From Trichopria drosophilae (taxonomy: Eukaryota > Arthropoda > Insecta > Hymenoptera > Diapriidae), in assembly GCA_030407085.1 (NCBI GenBank), contig CM059585.1, positions 65,459,501-65,523,500 of the forward strand: a DNA stretch of 64,000 nucleotides, in the 5' to 3' direction. Under the pieces are notes generated by a model, which had not been told where the DNA came from, searched no databases, and saw nothing but the letters and a program-made list of their open reading frames with translations. This document shows positions 1 through 9,223 of the stretch, in pieces. How positions within the stretch are numbered: position 1 is the stretch's first letter; each line of letters begins with the position of its first letter. The translations under genes were made by a program, and so were the position numbers.

Positions 1-637
1 TTCGAACTTCATCTTGAATATATATATATATATAAGAAAGATAACGAAAAAATGTATTTTGCGATTAGGAAAAATAAAATAACTCTAGTTGTTAATAAAA
101 AATGCCGAATTACGCATTAAAAACTAAAATTTTTAAAACCATTGCATTGTATTTAAAAATATAGACATTTGTTAACAAAATCTCGATATTAGACTTCGTT
201 AATAATATATTCTATTAAAACTGCGAATTTAAAAAAAAAGGTGCATAAAACTTAAATTTTTGCTAACTTTTTTATTTTAATAAATTTTTAAAAATCGTTT
301 TAGGATTTCTAATACTATATGAAAATAGATCAATTTTTTTTCATGAATGTTGGTGAAATAGGGGGCCAAGTTCATAAATTCTGACTCATTATGTTCTAAC
401 CGCGTCAAAGCGCTACTCCTAGAATTTTTTAACTGAACACCTTAGTCAAGTTGTAATTATAAGAACGGTAAACAAAAACGGCGAGTATACATTTCGATGG
501 TGTAATACCTTTCATTCAAAATAACATAGCTACTAGTTGACAGCTTGATAAACATGTCTAAAGAATCGTTATATTCATTGAAAATGAAGTATTTTATTCA
601 AATCAAATCACAACGATTTACTCCTGATGTACAGTGC
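1..637. other. AT-rich intergenic sequence, no gene seen
   Basis: Very AT-rich sequence with a short TA run near the start. I see no open reading frame, RNA gene or repeat that can be supported. It ends at the TTA target duplication of the palindromic element that follows. Confidence 0.6.
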
Positions 638-823
638 TTACAAGGGGAGAGTCAGACCAACGGAATTCAGAAAAATTCGAAACTTCCCCTGATTAAAGGT
701 AATTAGGTCACATATCTTGTGGTAAAGTACTAAAGCGCAATATGCAGCAGGTTTCGAGAAAAATGAGTTTGAAAAAATTGCGCTAGCTTAATATGCTTCG
801 TTAAGAAACTGAAAATACGAAAC

Positions 824-907
824 GGCTATGGCGCAGTTGGTAGAGCGCCAGACTGCTAATATGGACGTCGCGAGTTCGAATCTCGAGCGTTACAACTCTT
901 TTTTTTC
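824..907 (+). tRNA. tRNA-like Pol III module, left arm of palindrome
   Basis: The stretch has a good A box (TGGCGCAGTTGG, part of a 4-bp D stem GCGC/GCGC), an anticodon-like arm with loop CTGCTAA (GCT if read as an anticodon), a B box (GAGTTCGAATCTC), and a T-run terminator at 900-907. The acceptor stem does not pair, the anticodon and T stems each hold a mismatch, and there is no long variable arm as a true tRNA-Ser would need. It is therefore better read as a tRNA-derived Pol III unit or tRNA pseudogene than a working tRNA. It is repeated in reverse in the other arm. Confidence 0.45.
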
Positions 908-1892
908 TATTTTGTTGTGTATATATATATTTTTTTTTTGAATAGTTGTAACATTAAAAATTGTTAACAATTTCAATTACTGTTAATAAAACTTATTTTT
1001 AAAATTATTTTAATTTTTTTATTGAATTATTATTAAGCAATTCTATTTAAAATAATATAATGAATATATTACTTACTCGTATATTGAAAATTATTTTTTT
1101 AAAGTATGAATTGTATATTACGTGATTTTTTATAAATTAACTCACAAGTATAACATATACCGTATGAGAAGTTTGTAACTGCAATAAAAAAAATTTAATG
1201 TGTTCAAAATAATACTACAGGAATATGAACATACATTATAATTATAATAGAATGAATATACTGTAATATAAACATATATATTATCTGACGTAAAATGTAT
1301 ATTTATTTTGGAAAATTGAAAATATTGTAAATAAGAACTGTATAAGAACTGTTCACGTGCGCTTCGAATTAATTTGCCGTATAATAGACAACTGAAAACT
1401 GAACAATGCCAACCCAATCTTGCCAATATTTTCGAACTGTGAAATGCAGTTTTCTCATACAGTTCTTATTTACAATATTTTCAATTTTCCAAAATAAATA
1501 TACATTTTACATCAGATAATATATATGATTATATTACAGTATATTCATTCTATTATATTTATAATGTATGTTCATATTCCTGTACTATTATTTTGAACAC
1601 ATTAATTTTTTTTATTGCAATTACAAACTTCTCATACGGTATATGTTATACTTGTGAATTTATAAAAAATCACGTAATATACAATTCATACTTTAAAAAA
1701 ATAATTTTCAATATACGAGTAAGTAATATATTCATTATATTATTTTAAATAGAATTGCTTAATAATAATTCAATAAAAAAATTAAAATAATTAAAAAAGA
1801 AAGTTTTATTAACAGTAATTGAAGTTGTTAACAATTTTTAATGTTACAACTATTGAAAAAAAATATATATATACACAACAAAATAGAAAAAA

Positions 1893-1969
1893 AAGAGTTG
1901 TAACGCTCGAGATTCGAACTCGCGACGTCCATATTAGCAGTCTGGCGCTCTACCAACTGCGCCATAGCC
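1893..1969 (-). tRNA. tRNA-like Pol III module, right arm of palindrome
   Basis: Mirror copy of the tRNA-like unit in the left arm, on the opposite strand, with the same A box, CTGCTAA loop, B box and T-run terminator. The two units are transcribed towards each other, into the loop of the palindrome. Again the acceptor stem does not pair, so a functional tRNA is unlikely. Confidence 0.45.
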
Positions 1970-2155
1970 GCTTCGTACTTTCAGTTTCTTAACGAAGCAT
2001 ATTAAGCTAGCGCAATTTTTTCAAACTCATTTTTCTCGAAACCTGCTGCATATTGCGCTTTAATACTTTACCACAAGATATGTGACCTAATTACCTTTAA
2101 TCAGGGGAAGTTTCGAATTTTTCTGAATTCCGTTGGTCTGACTCTCCCCTTGTTA

Positions 2156-2678
2156 GTATTTATTTCGTTTTATTTTAAGAATCCTCATACTGAAAATACC
2201 ATTTAGACGAGATATATTTAAAATTACATATTATCTTATTCAGTCGATATATTTAAATTTGTCAAAAATAATGCATGATAGTGAAAAAGTATTTATGCTA
2301 CATACAGAATAGATATGTTAGGTGAACAATACCTTCTACATACTAACGTAGTGGCGATACTTGTCGGAAGTTAAACTAATAAGAATGATTAAAAGATATA
2401 CTACCCGTCTCGGACATTCAAGTGATTACCTATGGTGTTACGGAAACTCGAAATGTAATAAGTTACTTTTGCTCCTTAAATGTAATAATATACTTCTGTT
2501 CTGTATCTAGGCTTAGATCAACAGTTTTGAAATTGCTCCGGCTAACCCAATTTAAAAAAGAATCGAAAAGAATAAACAACAATTTCTTTTTGTAGCAAAA
2601 TTTTTATTTTTTATTCTCACTACATCATCAAGTTAATTAAACCAATGCATAAAAGATGATGAAACGAGATAACCCGAC
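2156..2678. other. Intergenic sequence, no gene seen
   Basis: AT-rich, no supported ORF or repeat. It lies between the palindromic element and the target duplication of the 562-bp retroelement. Confidence 0.5.
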
Positions 2679-2691
2679 TGTTCTTTTTGTA

Positions 2692-3253
2692 CCCCCGCAG
2701 GGGACTTGTGGAAGAGAGCGGAGCGGGTTATCTCCGTCCACAATTTAATTGTGGAAGAGTGAGGGGTCGAAGTGCCCGAGCTCGAAGAGGAGCAATGCTT
2801 TTGAAAGATCCGCTTCTCTTAGCAAGTTTTGAGAATTGACGACCTCACGGACCCGATCGTTCGGCTGGTCTGTGCCGACGAATGCCTGATCGTGAAACGA
2901 CTCGAGAGACCCACCGTACTGGGGAGCTAGGGTGCGGTGTCAAGCCCCTGCCGGCGGGTTCCACACGGGGGAGCGCTACGGCGTGCCGTGTCCGTGCAGG
3001 CAGTAACCGCAGAAAGGGTTGGCCTCTAGCGGGCCGTGGCAACGTTAGAAAGGTTCTCTGAACCAACAGAAGCATCAAGGCAGGCAGCTTGTTGCTAATA
3101 AATGTGGTAGCTGACTTGTTGTATATCTTTTTTAAGTGTGCACAACCAGCGGTGCTGGCGCATCACTAAAATTTGGCCCCATTCCCCCATGGGGGGGGGG
3201 GGGGCCTTAAACCCGCGAGGGAGGCAAGACACCTTTAATAACCTACACTCAAG
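2692..3253 (+). mobile_element. 562-bp non-autonomous retroelement, copy 1, with 13-bp target duplication
   Basis: A near-identical copy lies at 29655-30215. Each copy is flanked by its own different 13-bp direct repeat: here TGTTCTTTTTGTA at 2679-2691 and 3254-3266. Variable-sequence duplications of this length indicate target-primed retrotransposition. Both copies have the same 5' end (CCCCGCAGGGGACTTGTGG), so the unit is not a random 5' truncation. The 5' end can form nested hairpins (CCCC/GGGG around GCA; TTGTGGA/TCCACAA enclosing CGGAG/CTCCG). A G-run of about 14 lies near the 3' end. There is no poly(A) tail and no convincing coding frame; the apparent short minus-strand ORF is probably incidental. 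Part of it is shared with the chimeric fragment at 24692. Its autonomous partner is not identified. Confidence 0.8.
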
Positions 3254-3266
3254 TGTTCTTTTTGTA

Positions 3267-3846
3267 CATACTGTAGTATACATATACACTATGTTCTATT
3301 TCTTCATCATTAATGTCCTACAAGTTCCGATAAATATATAACTAAACAAACTTTAACTTAAAGAAAACTAAAAATGACTTCTAAACAATGTTCTTATAAA
3401 ATAGTTCGTTTTTTTAATAAAAATATCGCTATTTAAATCAGTATTTCAACTGTATAGCAAAAATCTTTGAATTTCGGTTCAAAGGATTAATGACTTCGTT
3501 TTGTTTAGATATTATTTAAAATGAAAGTAAAATTTGTCAACTACAGTTTTCTTTACAAGAAAAATTACGTTATGAAATAAAATTCTATAAAAGAATCAAA
3601 TAAAACCAATTAAAAAATAATTAAATCATAGTAAGGGGTTTTAAAGGAGATACTTTTTGATATTTTTTCACTTCAACTCGTGATTATTTGCTCAATTTTA
3701 CGAATTTGGGAATAAAACGAAATAGAGGTTACAGATTAGACGTTTCTGAAAGTTAATGAAGAAATAAAAAGTCAAAATGTGCATTTGTATTATCAGAAAC
3801 AAAAACGTTAGTAGGTTTTGTCTAAGATAATATAAATATTATGAAT
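3267..3846. other. Intergenic sequence, no gene seen
   Basis: AT-rich sequence without a supported ORF, RNA gene or recognisable repeat. Confidence 0.5.
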
Positions 3847-4216
3847 TGCAAACTTTGGCCGCTTCGTTTCTACAGCGAATTTCGAGGTACAGAAAACTAC
3901 CAGCTAGAAAGTTTTTCATTAAGGGATGAAGACATTTTTGGGAAAGTTTCACAAAAATCGGTCTAATAGATAAAAACTCATTGATGTTTAAAGTTTACGG
4001 CGTGGATTAGACAACTTACACAATAAAACCAGCAATAGAAGGAAACCAAGCATACTCCACGCGGAGAGGTCAAATCCATTCGTAAGTGTACCGCGCCGTA
4101 AATTTTATTAATATTCATAACTTTTTATCTTATTAGTCCAATTTTTATGAAACTTTCCAAAAAACTTGTTGGTATCTTAATGGAAAACTTTGCGCTGGAA
4201 GCGCCCTAAGTTTGCA
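3847..4216. repeat. Imperfect palindromic repeat of about 370 bp
   Basis: The left end reads TGCAAACTTTGGCCGCTTC and the right end in reverse complement reads TGCAAACTTAGGGCGCTTC. Further inside, both arms share a GAAAGTTTCAYAAAAATYGG core and a TTTACGGCG segment bordering a central loop at roughly 4003-4088. The left arm has about 35 extra bases. It looks like an old foldback or MITE-type element; no coding capacity and no clear target duplication. Confidence 0.6.
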
Positions 4217-4540
4217 GTACGGAATATTTGTATTGTCTTGGAAAAAGATTAATAACATAGTGATTACATACGTTTTGACCGTTTCTTTATGTCATTCGAA
4301 AGATAAGACGTTTTACACAAGAATATGTATCCCAATATTTTTTCCACACGGGTTATAATTGAAAGGTACGGGCTTGAAGTTGACGTTAAAAGTTTAGCCA
4401 TTTGAGCGTTAAAGGGTTAATTAATTGTAATTTATTATAAACAATTAGCTTTAAACAGTTATCATTTGTTATATACATTTACTTTAGATGTATTATGTCA
4501 AACAGCCCGTATTGATTACACAGGTTAACATGGTTTTGTT

Positions 4541-4790
4541 GTTGGAAAGCTGCGGGTCATTTCCGACGTAATTTTGTGCGTAGACTCAGAATCCGAAGTC
4601 AGAAGTGGCCCATCAGGTCAGGATTTTGAGATATTTGAGGTTATTTACTCGAATAAACGCTTTTTTTTGCTGTTTTTGAGGTCATGTTCAGCAGACACAA
4701 CATTTTAAGGAGTTTTTCCTTTCGTGGGATCATGTGGTACTACTCTTTTTCTTTAATATGGGATGCGCAGAATTCCATTACGACCTTTCT
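4541..4790 (+). repeat. Dispersed repeat, inverted partner at about 14770-15030
   Basis: This segment (containing GGGTCATTTCCGACGTA and GATATTTGAGGT) matches in reverse complement the sequence around 14770-15030. No ORF or termini are visible, so it is a fragment of an unidentified dispersed repeat. Confidence 0.5.
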
Positions 4791-4879
4791 TCACCAAGAT
4801 ACGCCAATTTGAAATTACGTAATGTATTAAATATGAAATTATGTAAACAAATTTACCTTGAAATACTCTTGGAGACAGG

Positions 4880-5310
4880 GATGGGCAGTAATCATTTATT
4901 TTGTAATCAATTACTCAATAATTGCAATTACCCACATTAATTGTAATCATAATATTTCCCATTACAATTAAATTCATTATTTGTAATCGGAGTTGTTCAA
5001 TTACACTCAATCAACCTGGGTAAAAATGGATTATATACAATTATATATAATTATATATAAATTTAGATACAATTATATAGAATAATATATAATTATATAT
5101 GTTTATATACGATTATATATAATTATATACAATTTTTGATACAATTAGATCCAATTTTATATAATTATATGTGGATTTTGGCCGTATATAATTATATACA
5201 AAGCAGTCAATTATATACAACTATTTATGCTAATATATAATTATAAATGATTATATATATTTAGATCAAAATTGTATATAATTATATATAATCTTAGATA
5301 AACATATATA
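4880..5310. repeat. AT-rich low-complexity tract built on AATTATATA / TTGTAATC motifs
   Basis: Degenerate tandem runs of AATTATATATA and of AATTGTAATC-like words. The matching tract resumes at 5736-5955 in inverted sense (GTAAAAATGGATTATATA here, TATATAATCCATTTTTTCCC there), so the pogo-like MITE sits inside an older palindromic AT-rich element. A CAGGGATGGGCAGTAATCA motif at about 4876 resembles a hAT terminus but no right end was found. Confidence 0.55.
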
Positions 5311-5735
5311 CATTACAACCTCTCTTGTTCGACACTTCGCTTGTTCGACAACCTCCCCAGTTCGACAGTGCCGGACCTCCTTAGTTCGACAGTGGGCGGA
5401 GACTTCATCCCTCTCCCGCCCCGTCCATTATATTACCGACGAACGCACCCATGCCGGACTTGGACGATTGCACCTCACCCGTCAAATCGAACGACATAAC
5501 CTCCGCATTTGTTGTTGTTAAGTTTTAGTCTTCTACTTGACTTCTATATGTATGGCAAGGAGGCTGGAAATTAATGCTAGGAAAACAGAAAGCTAGAAGG
5601 TTAGCTGCCGTAAAAACAATGAGCCAATCACGATTGTGTGACGTCATAGTGGGCGTGGTTAAAAAAATGTCAAACTAGCGAGGTCAGAGAGAGAGCGTCT
5701 GGCACCGATCATGTCGAACAAGAGAGGTTGTACTG
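5311..5735. mobile_element. pogo/Tigger-like MITE with TA target duplication
   Basis: Terminal inverted repeats of 24 bp: CATTACAACCTCTCTTG... on the left (5311-5334) and CAGTACAACCTCTCTTG... in reverse complement on the right (5712-5735), with a single mismatch. TA flanks both ends (5309-5310, 5736-5737). CAGT-starting termini and a TA target fit the pogo/Tigger branch of Tc1/mariner. Several GTTCGACA words are repeated just inside the left end as subterminal repeats. Length 425 bp, no transposase frame, so non-autonomous. Confidence 0.85.
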
Positions 5736-5957
5736 TAGTTATATATAATTCTATATAATTGTATCTAAATTTATATATAATTATATATAAATGTATATAA
5801 TCCATTTTTTCCCGGGAGGTTAATTGTAATCAGAGTTTTCCGATTACAATTACTTTCGTTAATTGTCATCAAGGCCTTGATTGTTTTAATTGATGGAAGT
5901 AATTGATAATTAATTGATAATGGGTTAATTATAATAATAACAATAATATTAATAATA
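5736..5957. repeat. AT-rich tract ending in TAA-type repeats
   Basis: Continuation of the AT-rich host element after the MITE, ending in a degenerate (TAA)n run at about 5930-5957. The following retrotransposon with a restriction-like endonuclease begins directly after it; Dong-type elements of that group are known to insert in TAA repeats. Confidence 0.5.
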
Positions 5958-6155
5958 GGAGCCCAAAGGGAATGATGCGTAACACAATGCGGCTATGCAA
6001 AAAGCTGCATCCTAGCCTATCTTCCCAAATGGCCTACTCTCACCTCCACGTGTGCTTATTAAAGCCGGTGGGCCCTGGACTCTTAGCAACCTTGCCAGAG
6101 ATTGGGTAACCAACCAGTGGATGGCGAGGTAAGAGACAAACGAGAGAGGCATAAC
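5958..6155. repeat. 198-bp repeat X, copy 1
   Basis: About 95% identical by eye to 8780-8976. It starts GCCCAAAGGGAATGATG and ends GAGAGAGGCATAAC. Both copies abut a simple A/T repeat on the left and diverge completely at the same point on the right. It may be a 5' UTR module of the adjoining retrotransposon, or an independent short retroelement on the minus strand whose A/T-rich left flank would be its 3' tail. Confidence 0.6.
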
Positions 6156-8742
6156 AACAGGGGGTAGGGCCAACCACCCTACTCCCTGTATATGCGGTTA
6201 CTATAAATAGAACGCGCTCCTGACCATCGGGCTGCTTCGGATACAGCCCAGTCCCGAGGTGCAGGTGCCGAAACAGGTGTCCCGGGACAACGACCAACGA
6301 ATGCCCACGGACGATTTCAGTGGACGGAGGATCTCAGGCAAGATGGAATTAAGATGGGCTGGGATGGAATTAACAACTATTGGTGGAAGAAGTTCACTTC
6401 TGTCCATCAACACCTAGCCCGAATATTCACCTCTTATATAAATGGAGACCAACCCATTCCGCACTGGCTGGTGGAGGGCCGAACGACACTGATTCCAAAA
6501 TCAGGAGACTTGTCCGATCCGAGAAACCATAGACCGATCACGTGTCTTAATACGTTATACAAACTGTTCACTAACATCTTGAACGAACGTATTGAGAAAT
6601 CCGTGAAATCGGTGTGGCAACGGATAGTAGAACAACGAGGCTGCAAAATGGGTGTATCCGGCTGCAAGGACAACTTGCTTATCGACAGGTGTGTTTGTCA
6701 GGGCGCAGTCCAGTACAAGCGTAACCTGTCGATAGCCTGACTGGATTACATGAAGGCGTATGAACGCCTCCATGTCCACCCAAACTTAGTGAGAATTGTA
6801 GAAGACCTGATGCCTCTTTGGAAAACACGCTTTGTCATGACATCGGGCAAGCGTCAAACCATATCTAGGCTGGTTCAATTCCAAAGAGGTGTCTATCAAA
6901 GAGATTCTCTGAGTCCTCTGCTCTTCTGCGTGTACATAAGATCACCCATCTTTTCTATATGGACGATCTTAAATTATACGCATCAGGCGAGGATCAATTA
7001 CATCGATCTCTGAATATCGCCCTCACATACTCGAGAGATATCGGCATGGAATTCGGATTGGACAAGTGTGCAGTCGTTCGTTTGCACAGAGGAAGGTCAG
7101 GCTCCCATAACAACGATATGGAGCTCGTCAACGGAAATGTCATCCGCCACCTTAGCACCGAAGAAGCCTACACATACCTGGGCGTACCTCAAAGGCATGT
7201 TCAGGATGTGCAGGCTGCTAAAACCACCATCATTAAGAAATACCGGCGCATTCTCCGTCAGATCTGGTCATCAGAATTGACCGGGAGAAATAAGGTGGCA
7301 GTCACGAATATGTTGGCCGTATCACCAGTGCTCTATTCTTTTGAAGCACTGAAGTGGAACGTTGACGAGCTAAGGGATCTTGACCGAAGCACACGGAAGA
7401 TGATTTGTATGCAACGCAGTTTGCATCCAAGATCTTCCGTGGAACGACTGTATTTTCCCCGAAATATGGGAGGTCGTGGCCTTTTAAGCTTGGAGTGAAT
7501 GCATGACCGATTGGTCCTCGAGACAGCTTGCAACGTGATTAATCGAACGGAGGATCCCCTGATGATGCTAATTCATCAGCATGAAATTCAGGGGAAGGGG
7601 GCGTTTTTGTACAACGCGGCGGAACGAGCGGCGTGAAACCTCGGTCTGGTTTTCAACGTGGGACGTAGTGGTGCGCAGGAAGCTGAATCAGTCATCAATC
7701 TGTGCCCAGTGCGTCTCAGGGCTAACATACGGAAGGAACAACTCCGTATGTTGGAGGGAAGGCATATCGACAAGCCATGGCATGGACAATTCTTTCGAAA
7801 TGTCCAACAACTTGGCTTGTCGGCAAAGATGACCTTCTCGTTCTTAAGATCAGCCGGCTTGAAATCCGAGACCGAGGGTTTTATCTTTGCATGCCAGGAT
7901 GGGGTCATCAATCCTTAGCGTATCGCTTTGTAGATTGTGTAGATGTCATGCTGAGACACTAATGCATCTTTTGGCAGCATGCCCAATATATGCAGTTTCA
8001 GATACATCGAACGTCTCAATGCGGCTCTTCGAGTGCTGTATTACCATCTTCGCAGCACTTTTGGTATTGATGCAACCCCAGTTTTGCCGTAATGATATTG
8101 AATCCGTAGTCGAGAATGAGTCGTGCCGAATATACTGGAATTACTCATTCCCGACGAGCAGGCAAATATCAGCCAATAAGCCTGACATCGTCCTTGTTGA
8201 CTTCGATGACAAATCCATCTTCGTCGTCTAATTCTCTGCACCAGCTGAGACAAATATAGTCAGCAAAGAGGACGGAAAACGGATGAAATATCAGGAACTC
8301 CTGTTCGAGATTCGCAAGCTGTATCGAGGATTCAAAATCAAGCTCGTCGTGCTGATAATTGGAATGCTGGGAGGAATAAGACCAACTTTCCTCCAAAACA
8401 TAAAACATTCCGGCCTGTCGAGAACATGCAAATTCCATCGCAGGCCGAATGCAGAAAGCAGTGCTGCTGGGATCTCTCCGTCTACTGAGGTCACACGAGA
8501 TCGTGAAACCACTTACCCGATGGTAGAGGGAGTGGTTACAGTTCCAAAAGAAATGGCCCGGTGCAGTCTGCAACGGAGGAGATGGATATCGGAGCCACTT
8601 TTCTGCTGCAGACTGTACAAATGGATTGTGGAGGGCCAAGGGAGGTTAGGGTAAACCATGGGCAAGGGAGTCCGACACACGGAGGGTTAACCAACACCTT
8701 CAAACCCTTATGGTGCCCAACGCATTTCCTCCCTCCGTTAAA

Positions 8743-8745
<3 letters not shown>
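6156..8745 (+). mobile_element. Decayed non-LTR retrotransposon with restriction-like endonuclease (R4/Dong-like)
   Basis: Order along the plus strand: the start of an RT domain, RT palm with a YMDDLKLYA active site, a CCHC knuckle, a PD-(D/E)XK-type endonuclease region, a 3' UTR, then poly(A) at about 8740 running into (TA)n. The amino-terminal zinc-finger/Myb part expected of this group is missing, so the copy is 5'-truncated or internally rearranged. RT followed by a restriction-like endonuclease, with no APE domain, places it in the R2/R4/Dong group by family knowledge. Its left flank is (TAA)n. It carries several stops, a frameshift and an internal deletion, so it cannot be active. Confidence 0.8.
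6354..8654 (+). pseudogene. RT/restriction-like endonuclease ORF, broken
   Basis: Reverse transcriptase-endonuclease of an RLE-type retrotransposon. Visible in order: DGINNYWWKKF near the start of RT; RTTLIPKSGDLSDPRNHRPI (about 6470); QRGVYQRDSLSPLLFCVY (about 6880); THLFYMDDLKLYASGEDQLH with the YMDD catalytic motif (about 6940); GLDKCAVVRLHRG; LCRLCRCHAETLMHLLAACP, a CX2CX7HX4C knuckle (about 7930); KPDIVLVDFDDKSIFVV then FSAPAETN and MKYQELLFEI (about 8180-8320), the PD-(D/E)XK endonuclease. Lesions: in-frame TGA at 6738 (where Trp is expected), 7496 and 7635; a deletion plus frame change near 6940 that removes sequence between motifs B and C; a frame change near 7910; TAA at 8229 next to the endonuclease core. 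About half of a full-length RLE protein is represented. Confidence 0.8.
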
Positions 8746-8776
<31 letters not shown>

Positions 8777-8779
8777 TAT

Positions 8780-8976
8780 GGGCCCAAAGGGAATGATGTG
8801 TAACACAATGCGGCTATGCAAAAAGCTGTCTTAGCCTATCTTCCCAAATGGCCTACTCTCACCTCCACGTGTGCTTATTAAAGCCGGTGGGCCCCGGACT
8901 CTTAGTAACCTTGCCAGAGATTGGGTAACCAACCCCAGTGGATGGCTAGGTAAGAGACAAACGAGAGAGGCATAAC
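8780..8976. repeat. 197-bp repeat X, copy 2
   Basis: Second copy of the unit at 5958-6155, with a handful of substitutions and small indels. It follows poly(A) and (TA)n of the retrotransposon upstream and is followed at once by the AC microsatellite into which the R1-clade element is inserted. Confidence 0.6.
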
Positions 8977-8980
8977 GAGA

Positions 8981-9008
8981 AGCACACACACACACGCACG
9001 CACGCACG

Positions 9009-9076
<68 letters not shown>
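8981..9076. repeat. AC/ACGC microsatellite, 5' flank of R1-clade element
   Basis: Alternating CA with CGCA variants, then about 50 bases of uninterrupted CA. The tract resumes at 13830 on the far side of the retrotransposon, so the two tracts were one microsatellite before insertion. Open frames reading poly-Val/Cys across it are artefacts of the repeat. Confidence 0.95.
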
Positions 9077-9079
<3 letters not shown>

Positions 9080-9223
9080 GCCGGAGTCTTGCTGGTTTCT
9101 TCTAACGGGCGCGTCCCCAGGTGGCGGATCGGAGAATGCTGGTAATAGGTATCGGAGAAATAAAATATCCGACGCGGACCAAAGAACTAGCTAGGGGAAG
9201 GAACCCCGATTAATAAACCAAAT

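Larger units (their letters stand above)
641..2152. mobile_element. 1.5-kb palindromic (foldback) DNA element with TTA target duplication
   Basis: The sequence from 641 (CAAGGGGAGAGTCAGACC) is the reverse complement of the sequence ending at 2152 (GGTCTGACTCTCCCCTTG). The arms run roughly 641-1345 and 1456-2152, about 700 bp each, with only scattered substitutions by eye, around a loop of about 110 bp. The trinucleotide TTA flanks both ends (638-640 and 2153-2155), as expected for a 3-bp target duplication; PIF/Harbinger elements duplicate TWA, but I cannot assign the superfamily from the ends alone. There is no transposase ORF, so the element is non-autonomous. Each arm carries a tRNA-like module. 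The high arm identity suggests recent formation or gene conversion between the arms. Confidence 0.85.

Noticed and set aside
824..907. Functional tRNA-Ser(GCT) gene
   Set aside because: The acceptor stem does not pair, two other stems have mismatches, and the long variable arm of tRNA-Ser is missing.
2692..2790. HDV-like self-cleaving ribozyme at the 5' end of the 562-bp element
   Set aside because: Hairpins are clear, but I could not place the P1/P2 pseudoknot or a catalytic C, so it is kept only as a question.
2845..3078. 77-codon minus-strand ORF, repeated at 29807-30040
   Set aside because: It is conserved only because the whole retroelement is duplicated; no domain, and no sign of coding constraint can be judged from two near-identical copies.
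4874..5955. hAT element starting CAGGGATGGGCA
   Set aside because: No matching right terminus or 8-bp duplication found.
6354..8654. Alternative genetic code with TGA read as Trp
   Set aside because: TAA stops, frameshifts and a deletion occur in the same ORF, so ordinary pseudogene decay explains the TGA codons.
8831..9073. Minus-strand ORF rich in Val/Cys across the AC tract, and similar frames at 13624-13968 and 36495-36953
   Set aside because: These are translations of CA microsatellites; no codon structure outside the repeats.
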